Assembly: GCF_000166195.2 (NCBI RefSeq)
Contig: NZ_CM001403.1
Location: 1,240,001-1,304,000, forward strand
Direction of reading: 5' to 3'
DNA length: 64,000 nt
From: Mucilaginibacter paludis DSM 18603
GTDB lineage: Bacteria > Bacteroidota > Bacteroidia > Sphingobacteriales > Sphingobacteriaceae
Shown: positions 54,919 to 63,301 of the stretch, one piece after another
Position numbering within the stretch: the first letter of the stretch is position 1
How the letters are laid out: each line of letters opens with the position of its first letter
Translations under genes and position numbers: made by a program
Notes under the pieces: generated by a model
What the model was told of the DNA's origin: nothing
Databases searched by the model: none
What the model saw: only the letters and a program-made list of their open reading frames with translations

Positions 54919-55452
54919 TCACTTCTTCATCCTGTAATACTTATAAATTTTCACTGCCGACATCAGGATCATGGTGAATACAATTAAGCCTAAAACACCG
55001 AAGATCCAGTCCACTGCATTTTTCAGTACCGCTAAAAACACAATGGCGAATAAAAACAGTGTTGCAACCTCGTTCCAAAGGCGAAGTTGTGTTGATGTCC
55101 AGGTGAAAACTCCCCGGCGCATTTGCTGCATTTTACCCTGGCAGATGAAATGATACCCTATCAGCCCGACCACAAAGCATAGCTTAACGTTCATCCAGGG
55201 CTCCTGCATTAAATACGGGTTTAAGCAAAGCATGGTGATACCCGCCGCCGTGGTTAGCAGCATGGCGGGGGTGGTAATGATATTCATGAGCTTGCTCTCC
55301 ATCACCTGGAATTGCTTGGATAAAACATCGCGTTCCATCTCCGGTTTTTCCTGCGCCTCGGTATGGTAAATAAATAAGCGCACCATATAAAACAGCCCCG
55401 CCATCCAGCAGACCACAAATATGATATGGATTGATTTAACGTAAAGATACAT
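54919..55452 (-). CDS. hemJ: Protoporphyrinogen IX oxidase HemJ (UPF0093)
   Basis: This membrane protein of about 177 residues has four or five spans. It begins MYLYVKSIHIIFVVCWMAGL (ATG 55452; an upstream ATG at 55476 gives an unlikely MALFVKLV extension). Conserved features are the early His in KSIHIIFV, LFIYHTEA, and the Lys in EPWMNVKLCFV. HemJ oxidises protoporphyrinogen IX, the penultimate step of heme synthesis. Its place next to hemE and other hem genes supports the call. Confidence 0.88.
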   Translation of the reverse strand: MYLYVKSIHIIFVVCWMAGLFYMVRLFIYHTEAQEKPEMERDVLSKQFQVMESKLMNIITTPAMLLTTAAGITMLCLNPYLMQEPWMNVKLCFVVGLIGYHFICQGKMQQMRRGVFTWTSTQLRLWNEVATLFLFAIVFLAVLKNAVDWIFGVLGLIVFTMILMSAVKIYKYYRMKK

Positions 55453-55663
55453 CACTAATTTCACGAATAAAGCCAAATTTTCACGAATTGATCGGCTTAA
55501 ATTTTAACAAAAGTTATTCTTTCTGAATTGATTGGCTCAAATTACTTTTAACCAACTTCCCGAACTATTACAACATTACATTAGTGAAAATTCGCCCCAA
55601 TTCGTGAAATTCGTGCCAATCTTCAAAATTCGCTTTCATTCGTGAAATTAGTGCCAATCTCCA
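55453..55663. repeat. Spacer of AATTCGTGAAAT/ATTTCACGAATT 'word' repeats between hemE and hemJ
   Basis: CACTAATTTCACGAAT (55453-55468) is inverted at 55638-55653 (ATTCGTGAAATTAGTG). Two copies of ATTCGTGAAATT(C/A)GTGCC start at 55600 and 55638. The segment fills the spacer exactly from the hemE stop to the hemJ ATG. Confidence 0.8.
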
Positions 55664-56686
55664 TTAGTGCCACTCTTTAATTACCTCCACTGCATATTTT
55701 ACGTTATCAAACGGGATATCGGGCATAATACCGTGGCCCAGGTTAAATACGTAGCCGGGCTCGTCGCGCATCCGTTCAAACAGTTTATGGATACGATCTT
55801 TTATTACTTTTTTATCGGCATACAAAATATGCGGGTCCAGGTTACCTTGAACTGCTACTCCTTGCGGTAAACGTTTCTTCATATCCAGCAGATCAACATT
55901 CCAATCGATGGATACAACATCCGGTTTGGCTTCTGCCATCAGTGGTGCAAAAACAGAACTGCCTTTGCAAAAAGATATTACCGGGATATCTTTCCTGTTT
56001 AGCTTACTAATAATCTCGACAATATAACGGTGCGAAAACTCTTTATAATCGTCCCAAGCCAGGGCCTGAGCCCAGCTGTCAAATATTTGTACGGCATTAA
56101 CACCGGCGGCAATCTGCAGGTTTAGGTAGTCGGCTGTTACCTGCGCAATTTTCGAGAGCAGCTGATGAGCCATTGCAGGCTCATTATGCAACATCAGCTT
56201 GGTTAACTTAAAATCTTTTGACGAGCCGCCTTCAACCAAGTAACTCATTACGGTAAAAGGAGCACCAGCAAAACCTATCAAAGGTATTTTGCCATTTAAA
56301 CGCTGCTGTATCACTTTAATGGCATCGGCAACGTATTGTAGTTTATCGCCAACCTCAACTTGTAAATTATCAATATCGGCCTGTGTCCTCACGGGGTTGG
56401 CAAATCTGGGGCCAACGTTTTGCGTAAAACTCAGGTCGCCACCCATGGCTTCGCCTGTCACCAGGATATCCGAGAACAAGATAGCCGCATCAATATCCAG
56501 CAGATTAACCGGTAGCATGGTAACATCAGCCGCCAGCTCAGGCGTTTTGCACATTTCCAGGAACGAATACTTGTTTTTAATATCCCAGTATTCTTTCATA
56601 AAACGGCCGGCCTGGCGCATCATCCACACCGGGGGACGTTCTGTTTTTTCAGAAAATGCAGCTTTTATAAATAAAGAGTCTTTCAT
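55664..56686 (-). CDS. hemE: Uroporphyrinogen decarboxylase
   Basis: Decarboxylates uroporphyrinogen III to coproporphyrinogen III. The substrate-binding motif PPVWMMRQAGRFMKEY contains Arg24 and Arg28, and Asp73 in FSDIL is the catalytic Asp. Also visible are IGFAGAPFTVMSYLVEG and the C-terminal FNLGHGIMPDIP. The length of 340 residues is normal. It follows the TPR gene by 20 bases in the heme cluster. Confidence 0.96.
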   Translation of the reverse strand: MKDSLFIKAAFSEKTERPPVWMMRQAGRFMKEYWDIKNKYSFLEMCKTPELAADVTMLPVNLLDIDAAILFSDILVTGEAMGGDLSFTQNVGPRFANPVRTQADIDNLQVEVGDKLQYVADAIKVIQQRLNGKIPLIGFAGAPFTVMSYLVEGGSSKDFKLTKLMLHNEPAMAHQLLSKIAQVTADYLNLQIAAGVNAVQIFDSWAQALAWDDYKEFSHRYIVEIISKLNRKDIPVISFCKGSSVFAPLMAEAKPDVVSIDWNVDLLDMKKRLPQGVAVQGNLDPHILYADKKVIKDRIHKLFERMRDEPGYVFNLGHGIMPDIPFDNVKYAVEVIKEWH

Positions 56687-56706
56687 ATCATATAAAAAGG
56701 CAAAGC

Positions 56707-57237
56707 TTAGTTTGCCTTCCGATTTTTTAGTTCTTTTTGCAGGCGGGCAATAACATCCTTCATTTTGGCGCTTATCTTATCCTCCTGCCTTGTGGCCAGC
56801 TTTAAATAAGCTTCGGCCTTTTCGTAATTATTTTGCCGTAACCCAATATTGGCTACGTGTACCAAAGCCGCCACATGGTCGTTTGCCGAGCGCAACGGAA
56901 ACTGGGCAGCCAACTCATAATGCCTTTCGGCTTCTTCAAATTTATGCTGCTTTAAACAAATGCCACCCAACATATACTCGTAAAAGCCGCGTCGTTTTTT
57001 GCTTAGCCACTCCGGTTTATGGATCTGCATCAGCAGATCTTCGGCGCGTTCAAAATCGTTATTGTGATAATGCTTCGCCGCCAAAATGATGGGCCCTTCT
57101 TTAAAATATCCCCATATCAGCATCAAAATAAATAATCCTGATACGGCGGCAAGCTGCTCATTATGCTGGTAAACAAAAAAAACCAGGAGCATTGCAAAAA
57201 TGCAAATAACAAGTATCCGTGCCTGGTTGGTAAACAT
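56707..57237 (-). CDS. Membrane-anchored TPR protein between response regulator and hemE
   Basis: The 176-residue protein has two hydrophobic spans near the N-terminus (ILVICIFAMLLVFFV and VSGLFILMLIWGYF), then three TPR-like helix pairs (AAKHYHNNDFERAEDLLMQI; GGICLKQHKFEEAERHYELA; ANIGLRQNNYEKAEAYLKLA). The start codon overlaps the response regulator stop by one base (TAATG), so translation is probably coupled. The role is unknown; TPR proteins usually serve as protein-protein scaffolds. Confidence 0.75.
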   Translation of the reverse strand: MFTNQARILVICIFAMLLVFFVYQHNEQLAAVSGLFILMLIWGYFKEGPIILAAKHYHNNDFERAEDLLMQIHKPEWLSKKRRGFYEYMLGGICLKQHKFEEAERHYELAAQFPLRSANDHVAALVHVANIGLRQNNYEKAEAYLKLATRQEDKISAKMKDVIARLQKELKNRKAN

Positions 57238-57944
57238 TAATGTTGGTTATCGGTAAATTTATAGCCTACCCCGCGAATGGAATGAAAATAAACCGGGCTT
57301 TTAGGATCGGGCTCAAAATATTTACGGAAGGTTAATATAAAATTATCGATGGTACGGGTTGATGGGTAAACATCATAGTTCCATACGGTTTCCAGTATTT
57401 GCTCGCGCGATACGGCATCGTTGCGGCGCTCAATTAAAAGCTTCAGCAACATGGTTTCTTTTTTAGTTAAAGGCGTAATGGAACCATCAGCATTCACCAA
57501 CTCGAACGAATTGAAGTGGATGGTTTTGTCGCCTATTTTATAGCTGTTAAACTCTTTAAGCGCGTCACCCTTTAAGCTGCGTTTAACCAGGTTATTTACA
57601 CGGAGGATTAGCTCTTCCAGGTTAAACGGCTTGGTTAAATAATCGTCGGCACCTTTTTTCAAACCGGCAACCTTATCTTCGGTGGTATTTTTAGCGGTTA
57701 AAAACATGATGGGTACTTCGGAGTTCTCTAACCGGATGGTTTCGGCAACTACAAAGCCGTCAATCTCGGGCATCATTACGTCCAGTATCACCAGGTTAAA
57801 GCGTTCTTCTTTAAATTTTTGAAGTGCTTTTTTTCCATTATTGGCGGTTGATACCTTGTAACCTTCCAGTTCAAGGTTCAGTTTAATGGCTTCGAGTAAA
57901 TGCTCTTCATCTTCTGCCAGTAATATTCTTTTTTTATTAGGCAT
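57237..57944 (-). CDS. OmpR-family two-component response regulator
   Basis: The 235-residue protein has a receiver domain with acidic pocket (LLAEDEEHLL) and phosphoacceptor Asp55 in VILDVMMPEIDG, then the conserved Thr and Lys (FLTAKNT; YLTKPFNLEEL). The C-terminal winged helix has the OmpR pattern LTKKEMLLLKLL (in the LTKKETMLLKLL form), ILETVWNYD and TRTIDNFILTFRKYF. It starts 27 bases after the kinase stop. The regulon is unknown; the neighbouring hem genes are candidates. Confidence 0.94.
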   Translation of the reverse strand: MPNKKRILLAEDEEHLLEAIKLNLELEGYKVSTANNGKKALQKFKEERFNLVILDVMMPEIDGFVVAETIRLENSEVPIMFLTAKNTTEDKVAGLKKGADDYLTKPFNLEELILRVNNLVKRSLKGDALKEFNSYKIGDKTIHFNSFELVNADGSITPLTKKETMLLKLLIERRNDAVSREQILETVWNYDVYPSTRTIDNFILTFRKYFEPDPKSPVYFHSIRGVGYKFTDNQH

Positions 57945-57971
57945 AATATTTTAATTATATATGGTTTATGG

Positions 57972-58841
57972 TTACCCGAAAACGACTTCAAACACACTTC
58001 CCTTAGGTCGGTTATCGCGGATGTTAATACTTGCTTCGTGTTTATCCAACACTTGTTTTACAATAAATAAGCCTAAACCCGTGCCTTTGGTATTGCGCGT
58101 GTCTTCGTTACCAACGCGGTAAAACTTATCAAAAATATGCGGTTTCTCGGCGTCGGCAATTCCTATCCCATTATCGGCAACGGTTAAGTGTACCTCATTG
58201 TTTTTACGATACAACTTTACATCAACCACTTCACAGGGAGCAGAATATTTTACCGCATTTTCAATCAGGTTGGTTACTACGGATGTTAATGTAAATTTGT
58301 CGCCGGTAATTTCAACCTGGGGCTCAATTTCGGCATTAATAATTTGCTGGTTACAATCGCATTTATTAATCTGCAAACGGTTAACAACGCTATCAACCAG
58401 TATCGAAAAATTAAATTTCTCTTTCGGGAAGGTGTAATTCTCGTTATCAATTTTCGAAGCGATCAGCATGTTTTCAACCAGGTCATCCAGCCGTTCAATA
58501 TCCTGTAAACACTTTTCTATAAAATTAATGCGTTGCTCTTTGTTCAGATCGCGCATTTGCATGGTTTGCAAAAAAAGCTTAATAGAAGCCAGAGGCGATT
58601 TAAGCTCATGTGTAACAGAAAGTAAAAAGTTTTTTTGGCGCATATGGAGTTCGCGCTCTTTGTTGATGGATTTATGCAGATGATAGGCACCCACCAGCAA
58701 AATGAATATAAAAACGGCCAATTCGCCCGCTATCATCCCCAAACTAATTGGGCGGGGCCTAAGCAACAGAACGGCCCACCAAAACAACTCCGCCAGGGCG
58801 TAAATCATCAGGAAATAAAATATTACAAATGGCTTTTTCAT
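57972..58841 (-). CDS. Sensor histidine kinase
   Basis: The 289-residue kinase has two membrane spans (about 5-25 and 36-55) with almost no periplasmic loop, so it may sense within the membrane or the cytoplasm. The HisKA box is SVTHELKSPLASIK with phospho-His79; the HATPase domain shows LIENAVKYS (N box), VADNGIGI (G1) and KGTGLGLFIV (G2). There is no HAMP or PAS domain. It is followed by its cognate regulator and preceded by hemL, a heme gene, 59 bases upstream. Confidence 0.93.
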   Translation of the reverse strand: MKKPFVIFYFLMIYALAELFWWAVLLLRPRPISLGMIAGELAVFIFILLVGAYHLHKSINKERELHMRQKNFLLSVTHELKSPLASIKLFLQTMQMRDLNKEQRINFIEKCLQDIERLDDLVENMLIASKIDNENYTFPKEKFNFSILVDSVVNRLQINKCDCNQQIINAEIEPQVEITGDKFTLTSVVTNLIENAVKYSAPCEVVDVKLYRKNNEVHLTVADNGIGIADAEKPHIFDKFYRVGNEDTRNTKGTGLGLFIVKQVLDKHEASINIRDNRPKGSVFEVVFG

Positions 58842-58900
58842 TTGAACACTATTGCTAAAAGGATACAGTTCTGTTATGTACTAAATTTATTTACAATTGA

Positions 58901-60271
58901 TTACTTCCTGAATACCAGATCCAGACTTTCAAATATAGCCCTTTTTGCTTTCTCCAACTCCACTTTGGTATGTGCCGACGAAATAAATCCCACTTCGTAG
59001 CCTGAAGGGCCCAAATAAATCCCCCTGTTTAATAATTCGCGGTGCATTAACTTGAATTTTTCCATACTGGTGGGGTCGATCTCTTCGGCCTTGCGCACAT
59101 GCTCCAGATCAGTAAAGGCAAACCAAAATATCGATCCAACACTAAAAACCTTGAATTTGTAATTACGGGCCGTGGCAAAACGCTGGATAGAGGCTACAAA
59201 CTCTTCGGTTTTGTTATTCAGGTCTCGGTAAAAGCCAAGTCGCAGCAGCTCTGATAGTTGCGCAATTCCGGCCCCCATAGCTACCGGGTTACCCGATAAA
59301 GTGCCAGCCTGATATACAGCCCCCTCGGGAGAGATATTGCTCATAATCTCTTTGGATGCGCCATAAGCCCCTACCGGCATGCCGCCGCCTATTATTTTTC
59401 CGTAAGTAATAATATCGGGCTTAATTTGATAGTAACCTGCGGCCCCTTCAAAACTTATGCGGAAACCCGAAATCACTTCGTCAAAAATTAAAAGGGTTTT
59501 ATTTTCGGTGCATATTTCGCGGATAAATTGCAAAAACTCCTTCTCTTGCAGCAATAACCCATTGTTGGCCGGGATGGGCTCGATAATAACGGCAGCTATC
59601 TGATCTTTAAATTCCTCGAACGCTTTTTTCAACGCATCCCTGTCGTTTAAAGATACAACGATGGTTTCATCAGCAAATGCTTTGGGTATGCCTGCTGATG
59701 AGGTTTCGCCAAAGGTTACCAGGCCCGAGCCTGCTTTTACCAGCAGGGCATCAACATGCCCGTGATAGCAGCCTTCAAACTTTAATATTTTATCCCGCTT
59801 GGTATAACCACGCGCCAACCTGATGGCCGACATTACAGCCTCGGTACCCGAGCTTACAAAACGGATCTTCTCAATAAACTTATTGTTCTTCAGAATCAGC
59901 TCCGCCAGGTCGTTCTCCAAGGCGGTAGGTGCGCCGAACGACATGCCATGCTGCATTACCTCGATCACCTTTTCGCGTACTTTGGCATTGTTGTGGCCCA
60001 GGATGAGCGGCCCCCACGAGCAGCAAAAATCAACAAACTGGTTACCATCGGCATCCCACACATGGCAACCATCACCTTTTTGGATAAATAGCGGCGTACC
60101 GTATACCGATTTAAATGCCCTTACCGGGGAGTTTACACCGCCCGGGAAATAGGTTTTGGCCTTTTCGAACAATTCTGCAGATTTTTCCCTGCTGATATCC
60201 GGCTTGCCTGTTGTAGTTACCGGTAAATCGCCCTCGTTTCCCGAAAATATCTTTTTAAATGAGTCGAACAT
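58901..60271 (-). CDS. hemL: Glutamate-1-semialdehyde 2,1-aminomutase
   Basis: This PLP enzyme converts glutamate-1-semialdehyde to 5-aminolevulinate. The active-site Lys292 lies in TYGKIIGGGMPVGAYG. The family patterns YFPGGVNSPVRAF, RFVSSGTEAVMSAIRLAR and KFEGCYHGHVDALLVKAGSG are clear. The length of 456 residues is slightly longer than usual (about 430), due to an N-terminal extension of about 28 residues (MFDSFKKIFSGNEGD) before the conserved start. It makes ALA from glutamyl-tRNA together with HemA, which is not in the window. Confidence 0.95.
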   Translation of the reverse strand: MFDSFKKIFSGNEGDLPVTTTGKPDISREKSAELFEKAKTYFPGGVNSPVRAFKSVYGTPLFIQKGDGCHVWDADGNQFVDFCCSWGPLILGHNNAKVREKVIEVMQHGMSFGAPTALENDLAELILKNNKFIEKIRFVSSGTEAVMSAIRLARGYTKRDKILKFEGCYHGHVDALLVKAGSGLVTFGETSSAGIPKAFADETIVVSLNDRDALKKAFEEFKDQIAAVIIEPIPANNGLLLQEKEFLQFIREICTENKTLLIFDEVISGFRISFEGAAGYYQIKPDIITYGKIIGGGMPVGAYGASKEIMSNISPEGAVYQAGTLSGNPVAMGAGIAQLSELLRLGFYRDLNNKTEEFVASIQRFATARNYKFKVFSVGSIFWFAFTDLEHVRKAEEIDPTSMEKFKLMHRELLNRGIYLGPSGYEVGFISSAHTKVELEKAKRAIFESLDLVFRK

Positions 60272-60277
60272 TGTTTT

Positions 60278-60423
60278 TGAGCTGGAAGCTTGAAGCGCGA
60301 AGCCGGAAGCTTTTGTTTGCGAAGCCGGGGCTTCTGTTTTAAATTATCTTTTTTATATTTTAGTCTCTATTCTTTTAACATATGGGCTTGCTTCAGGCTT
60401 CTTGCTTACAGCCTCAAGCTCCA
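60278..60423. repeat. Spacer of GAAGC/GCTTC 'word' repeats between hemB and hemL
   Basis: The left arm (from 60279: GAGCTGGAAGCTTGAAGC, then GCGAAGCCGGAAGCTT) and the right arm (from about 60385: GGGCTTGCTTCAGGCTTCTT, ending GCCTCAAGCTCC) are built of the same words in opposite orientation. An AT-rich stretch lies between. The arms abut the hemL ATG and the hemB stop. Confidence 0.7.
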
Positions 60424-60425
60424 TC

Positions 60426-61397
60426 CTAAATCCACCCTTTCTCTAAAACCTCTTTGGCATGGTAGGTTAAAATAGAGGTGGCACCTGCACGGCGTATGCT
60501 GGTTAGTACCTCAACTGTAGTGCGGCGCTCGTCGAGCCAGCCGCGTTGCGCGGCGGCTTTTACCATGGCGTATTCGCCGCTTACGTTATACGCCGCAATA
60601 GGCAGTTCAGTATTATCTTTTAATAACTTAATTACATCAAGGTAAGATAGCGCTGGCTTTACCATCAAAAAATCGGCGCCTTCCATTTCGTCCAGGTTGG
60701 CTTCTATTAATGCTTCGCGCTGGTTGGCAGGATTCATCTGGTACGTTTTTTTATCGCCAAACTTAGGGGCCGATTCCAGCGCATCCCGGAAAGGGCCATA
60801 AAAGGCACTGGCATATTTAGCCGAATACGACATGATGGATACATTGGTAAATTGATGGTCGTCAAGTACCCGCCTGATATATCCCACTCTGCCATCCATC
60901 ATATCTGATGGGGCGACAATATCTGCACCGGCACGGGCATGAGCCAAAGCCATTTTACCTAAAATCTCTAAAGTTTCGTCGTTCAGTATTTCGCCATTCT
61001 CTACCAAGCCATCATGACCATCGCTGCTGTAGGGGTCCATAGCCACATCTGTAACTACACACACTTCCGGAAAATTCTTCTTCACCTCGCGTATAGCGCG
61101 TAAATACAAACTTTCTTCGCGGTGGCTCTCGGTTGCAAACCTGTCTTTCAAAGACTCTTCGATATTAGGGAACAAATCGAACGACATTAAACCCAGCTTA
61201 GCACAGGCCTCAACTTCCCGCAATAAGTTATCGATGGAATACCTGAATATTCCGGGCATAGATGCCACTTCGCTCTTTTTGCTTACACCATCAACAATAA
61301 ACAGCGGAAATATCAAATTAGCTGCGCTAATATGTGTTTCCTGCACCATCTGACGGATCACCTCACTTTTCCTGTTTCTTCTTGGTCTTTGTAACAT
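60426..61397 (-). CDS. hemB: Delta-aminolevulinic acid dehydratase (porphobilinogen synthase)
   Basis: Condenses two 5-aminolevulinate molecules to porphobilinogen. The active-site lysines are Lys194 (SYSAKYASAFYGPFRDA) and Lys247 (FLMVKPALSYLDV). The metal-binding loop reads VVTDVAMDPYSSDGHDG (about 115-130), without the three Cys of the zinc-type enzyme; Asp residues replace them, as in the magnesium-type enzymes. Arg-rich N-terminus MLQRPRRNRKS is usual. The length of 323 residues is normal. Confidence 0.96.
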   Translation of the reverse strand: MLQRPRRNRKSEVIRQMVQETHISAANLIFPLFIVDGVSKKSEVASMPGIFRYSIDNLLREVEACAKLGLMSFDLFPNIEESLKDRFATESHREESLYLRAIREVKKNFPEVCVVTDVAMDPYSSDGHDGLVENGEILNDETLEILGKMALAHARAGADIVAPSDMMDGRVGYIRRVLDDHQFTNVSIMSYSAKYASAFYGPFRDALESAPKFGDKKTYQMNPANQREALIEANLDEMEGADFLMVKPALSYLDVIKLLKDNTELPIAAYNVSGEYAMVKAAAQRGWLDERRTTVEVLTSIRRAGATSILTYHAKEVLEKGWI

Positions 61398-61400
61398 AAC

Positions 61401-61627
61401 TTTTTTTAGTCCATGGTCAATAGTCGATGGACCATGGTAATTTTTTAGTCCATGGTCAATAGTCCATAGACCATGGTATGTTTTTTACTATACACTTTAT
61501 TCTCATATTCAAAGTCATGGACTATTGAACATCAATTATGGACTCTTTTCAAAGCCATAGACTATCGACTATTGACCATGGACTCTTCTCTAACCCCATG
61601 GACTATAGACTATTGACCATGGACTTT
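61401..61627. repeat. Inverted 'word' repeat AGTCCATGGTCAATAGTC between hemCD and hemB
   Basis: The 18-mer occurs at 61408-61425 and 61447-61464, and its exact reverse complement (GACTATTGACCATGGACT) at 61567-61584 and 61608-61625. Further variants (GTCCATAGACCATGG, GTCATGGACTATTGAAC) fill the rest. The repeat runs from the hemCD stop codon to about 10 bases from the hemB ATG, so it lies wholly in the transcribed spacer. Confidence 0.9.
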
Positions 61628-63208
61628 TTAAACCACCCCAAACACCGCTTCGGCCAGGCCTATTTCATCAGGTGAAAAAGGGAGTTTATATTGAATACCC
61701 ATCTCATCAAATTTTTTACCGGTTGATTTACCTATGGCTATTATTTTTTGATTGGGTTGTAATAAATTATCTACAAAATAAGCGTCTACGTTCGATGGGC
61801 TGGTAAATACCAATATATCGGCGTTGGTTGGTTCAACTTCATCCAGCAAAACAGTTTCGTAAACTGGCAAATCGATGATTTTTGTATCGGCAGAAAGGCC
61901 TTGCTGGATACTGCGCATGGATGCCTCGGCTCCTGGGAACAATACGGTAGAGCCCTCGGCCAATTTAGCAAATGCCTGTGCCACATCAGCCGTATCAATA
62001 CCCTCGCCGGTATAATCGGCAAAATGTCCGCAACGTCGCAGCGTATCTTCTGATCCGCTTCCCATCACACCGAACTTTACCTTTTTAGGGAAGGCAGGCT
62101 TCAGTTCAAAAAAGTATTCAACCGCATTTTTACTCGAAAAAAATATCCAGTCGGCATTTCTTAAGATATAGGGATCGAGCTTGGTAATTACCGGAACGGT
62201 GCGGATAAGCGAGCGTGCCTCAACCTCCATACCTAATTTCTCGATAGCCCGCCTAAAATAGCTTTGCTCTGATAACTCGCGCGAAATAAAAACCGATTTA
62301 AAAAACTGCCGGTCCTTATCAAAATACGAAACAATTTTATTGGCCAGGCCCTCTGTGGTATCCGCTTCGAGATATAAACGGTCGGGGAAACCTTCGGCAT
62401 CATCTGCCTTGGAGGTAAACACCTGGAAAACATTATCGCGCTTACGGCAATAACAGCCCAGGGGCAAATGGCAACCGCCGCCAAACAATTTTAAAAGGGA
62501 GCGCTCTACCGCCAACTCTTCGGCAACGTCGGGGTGGTTTAGTATTTGTAATGCTTCAAATAACTCCGTATCAGCTTCACGTACCTGTATAGCCAATACA
62601 CCCTGTGCCGGAGCCGGAATTAATTCGGTTGGGGGTATCTCTTCCACATGAAACTCGCTCATATCCAAACCTAACCTTACCACACCTGCTTTGGCTATCA
62701 TAATGGCATCATAATCCTCATTACGCAGTTTGTTGATACGGGTAGGCACATTGCCACGCAGTTCATCAATTTCCAGATCGGGCCTTACGGCCAGCAGTTG
62801 TGCCTTACGGCGATTAGAGGATGTGCCTACAATGCCCCCGTATTTAACAGACAGCTTTTGATGTACATCCACACAATCTTTTAAAACCAGCAGCAGTTCG
62901 GCAGGGTCTTCCCGCTCAGATACTGCAGCGATGGTTAATCCCGGAGGGTTTTCGGTAGGCAGATCCTTGTGCGAATGTACGGCCAGATCAATTGTACCGG
63001 CAAGCAACTCCTCTTCAAGCTCTTTGGTAAAAAAGCCTTTGCCCTCAAGTTTATCAAAACTCAAATTTAGTATGCGGTCTCCCTGTGTTTTAATAATTTT
63101 CAGGTCGGCCTGAATACCATTTTCGGCCAGTTTATTTTTAACAAAATTAGCCTGCCAAAGCGCCAGTTCACTTCCGCGCGTACCTATGATGAGTTTTCTA
63201 TCGAACAT
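61628..63208 (-). CDS. hemC: HemC-HemD fusion: hydroxymethylbilane synthase / uroporphyrinogen-III synthase
   Basis: The N-terminal part (about 1-305) is HemC: KLIIGTRGSELALWQA, the VHSHKDLPT loop, RRKAQLL, and the dipyrromethane-cofactor Cys246 in FGGGCHLPLG. The C-terminal part (about 310-526) resembles HemD: VFISRELSEQSYFRRAIEKL, then WIFFSSKNAVEYF and DILVFTSPSNVDAYF. One polypeptide would thus make hydroxymethylbilane and close it to uroporphyrinogen III. ATG 63208 is chosen over TTG 63223, because a TAAATTTG box ends only three bases upstream of 63223. The fold of the HemD half is divergent, as is usual. Confidence 0.93.
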   Translation of the reverse strand: MFDRKLIIGTRGSELALWQANFVKNKLAENGIQADLKIIKTQGDRILNLSFDKLEGKGFFTKELEEELLAGTIDLAVHSHKDLPTENPPGLTIAAVSEREDPAELLLVLKDCVDVHQKLSVKYGGIVGTSSNRRKAQLLAVRPDLEIDELRGNVPTRINKLRNEDYDAIMIAKAGVVRLGLDMSEFHVEEIPPTELIPAPAQGVLAIQVREADTELFEALQILNHPDVAEELAVERSLLKLFGGGCHLPLGCYCRKRDNVFQVFTSKADDAEGFPDRLYLEADTTEGLANKIVSYFDKDRQFFKSVFISRELSEQSYFRRAIEKLGMEVEARSLIRTVPVITKLDPYILRNADWIFFSSKNAVEYFFELKPAFPKKVKFGVMGSGSEDTLRRCGHFADYTGEGIDTADVAQAFAKLAEGSTVLFPGAEASMRSIQQGLSADTKIIDLPVYETVLLDEVEPTNADILVFTSPSNVDAYFVDNLLQPNQKIIAIGKSTGKKFDEMGIQYKLPFSPDEIGLAEAVFGVV

Positions 63209-63225
63209 TGAATTGTTTTGCAACG

Positions 63226-63233
63226 CAAATTTA
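63226..63233 (-). promoter_or_regulatory. Putative -7 box TAAATTTG for the heme cluster
   Basis: On the minus strand TAAATTTG matches TAnnTTTG and lies 17 bases before the hemCD ATG at 63208. No clear -33 TTTG is seen. If used, it is the promoter of the hemCD-led gene string. Confidence 0.45.
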
Positions 63234-63301
63234 ATTTTAAAATAGAGTTAAGCGTAATTTTTGTTTTATTGTGAGGATTGTTTGACCAAAAGAAAGTCAA
63301 T

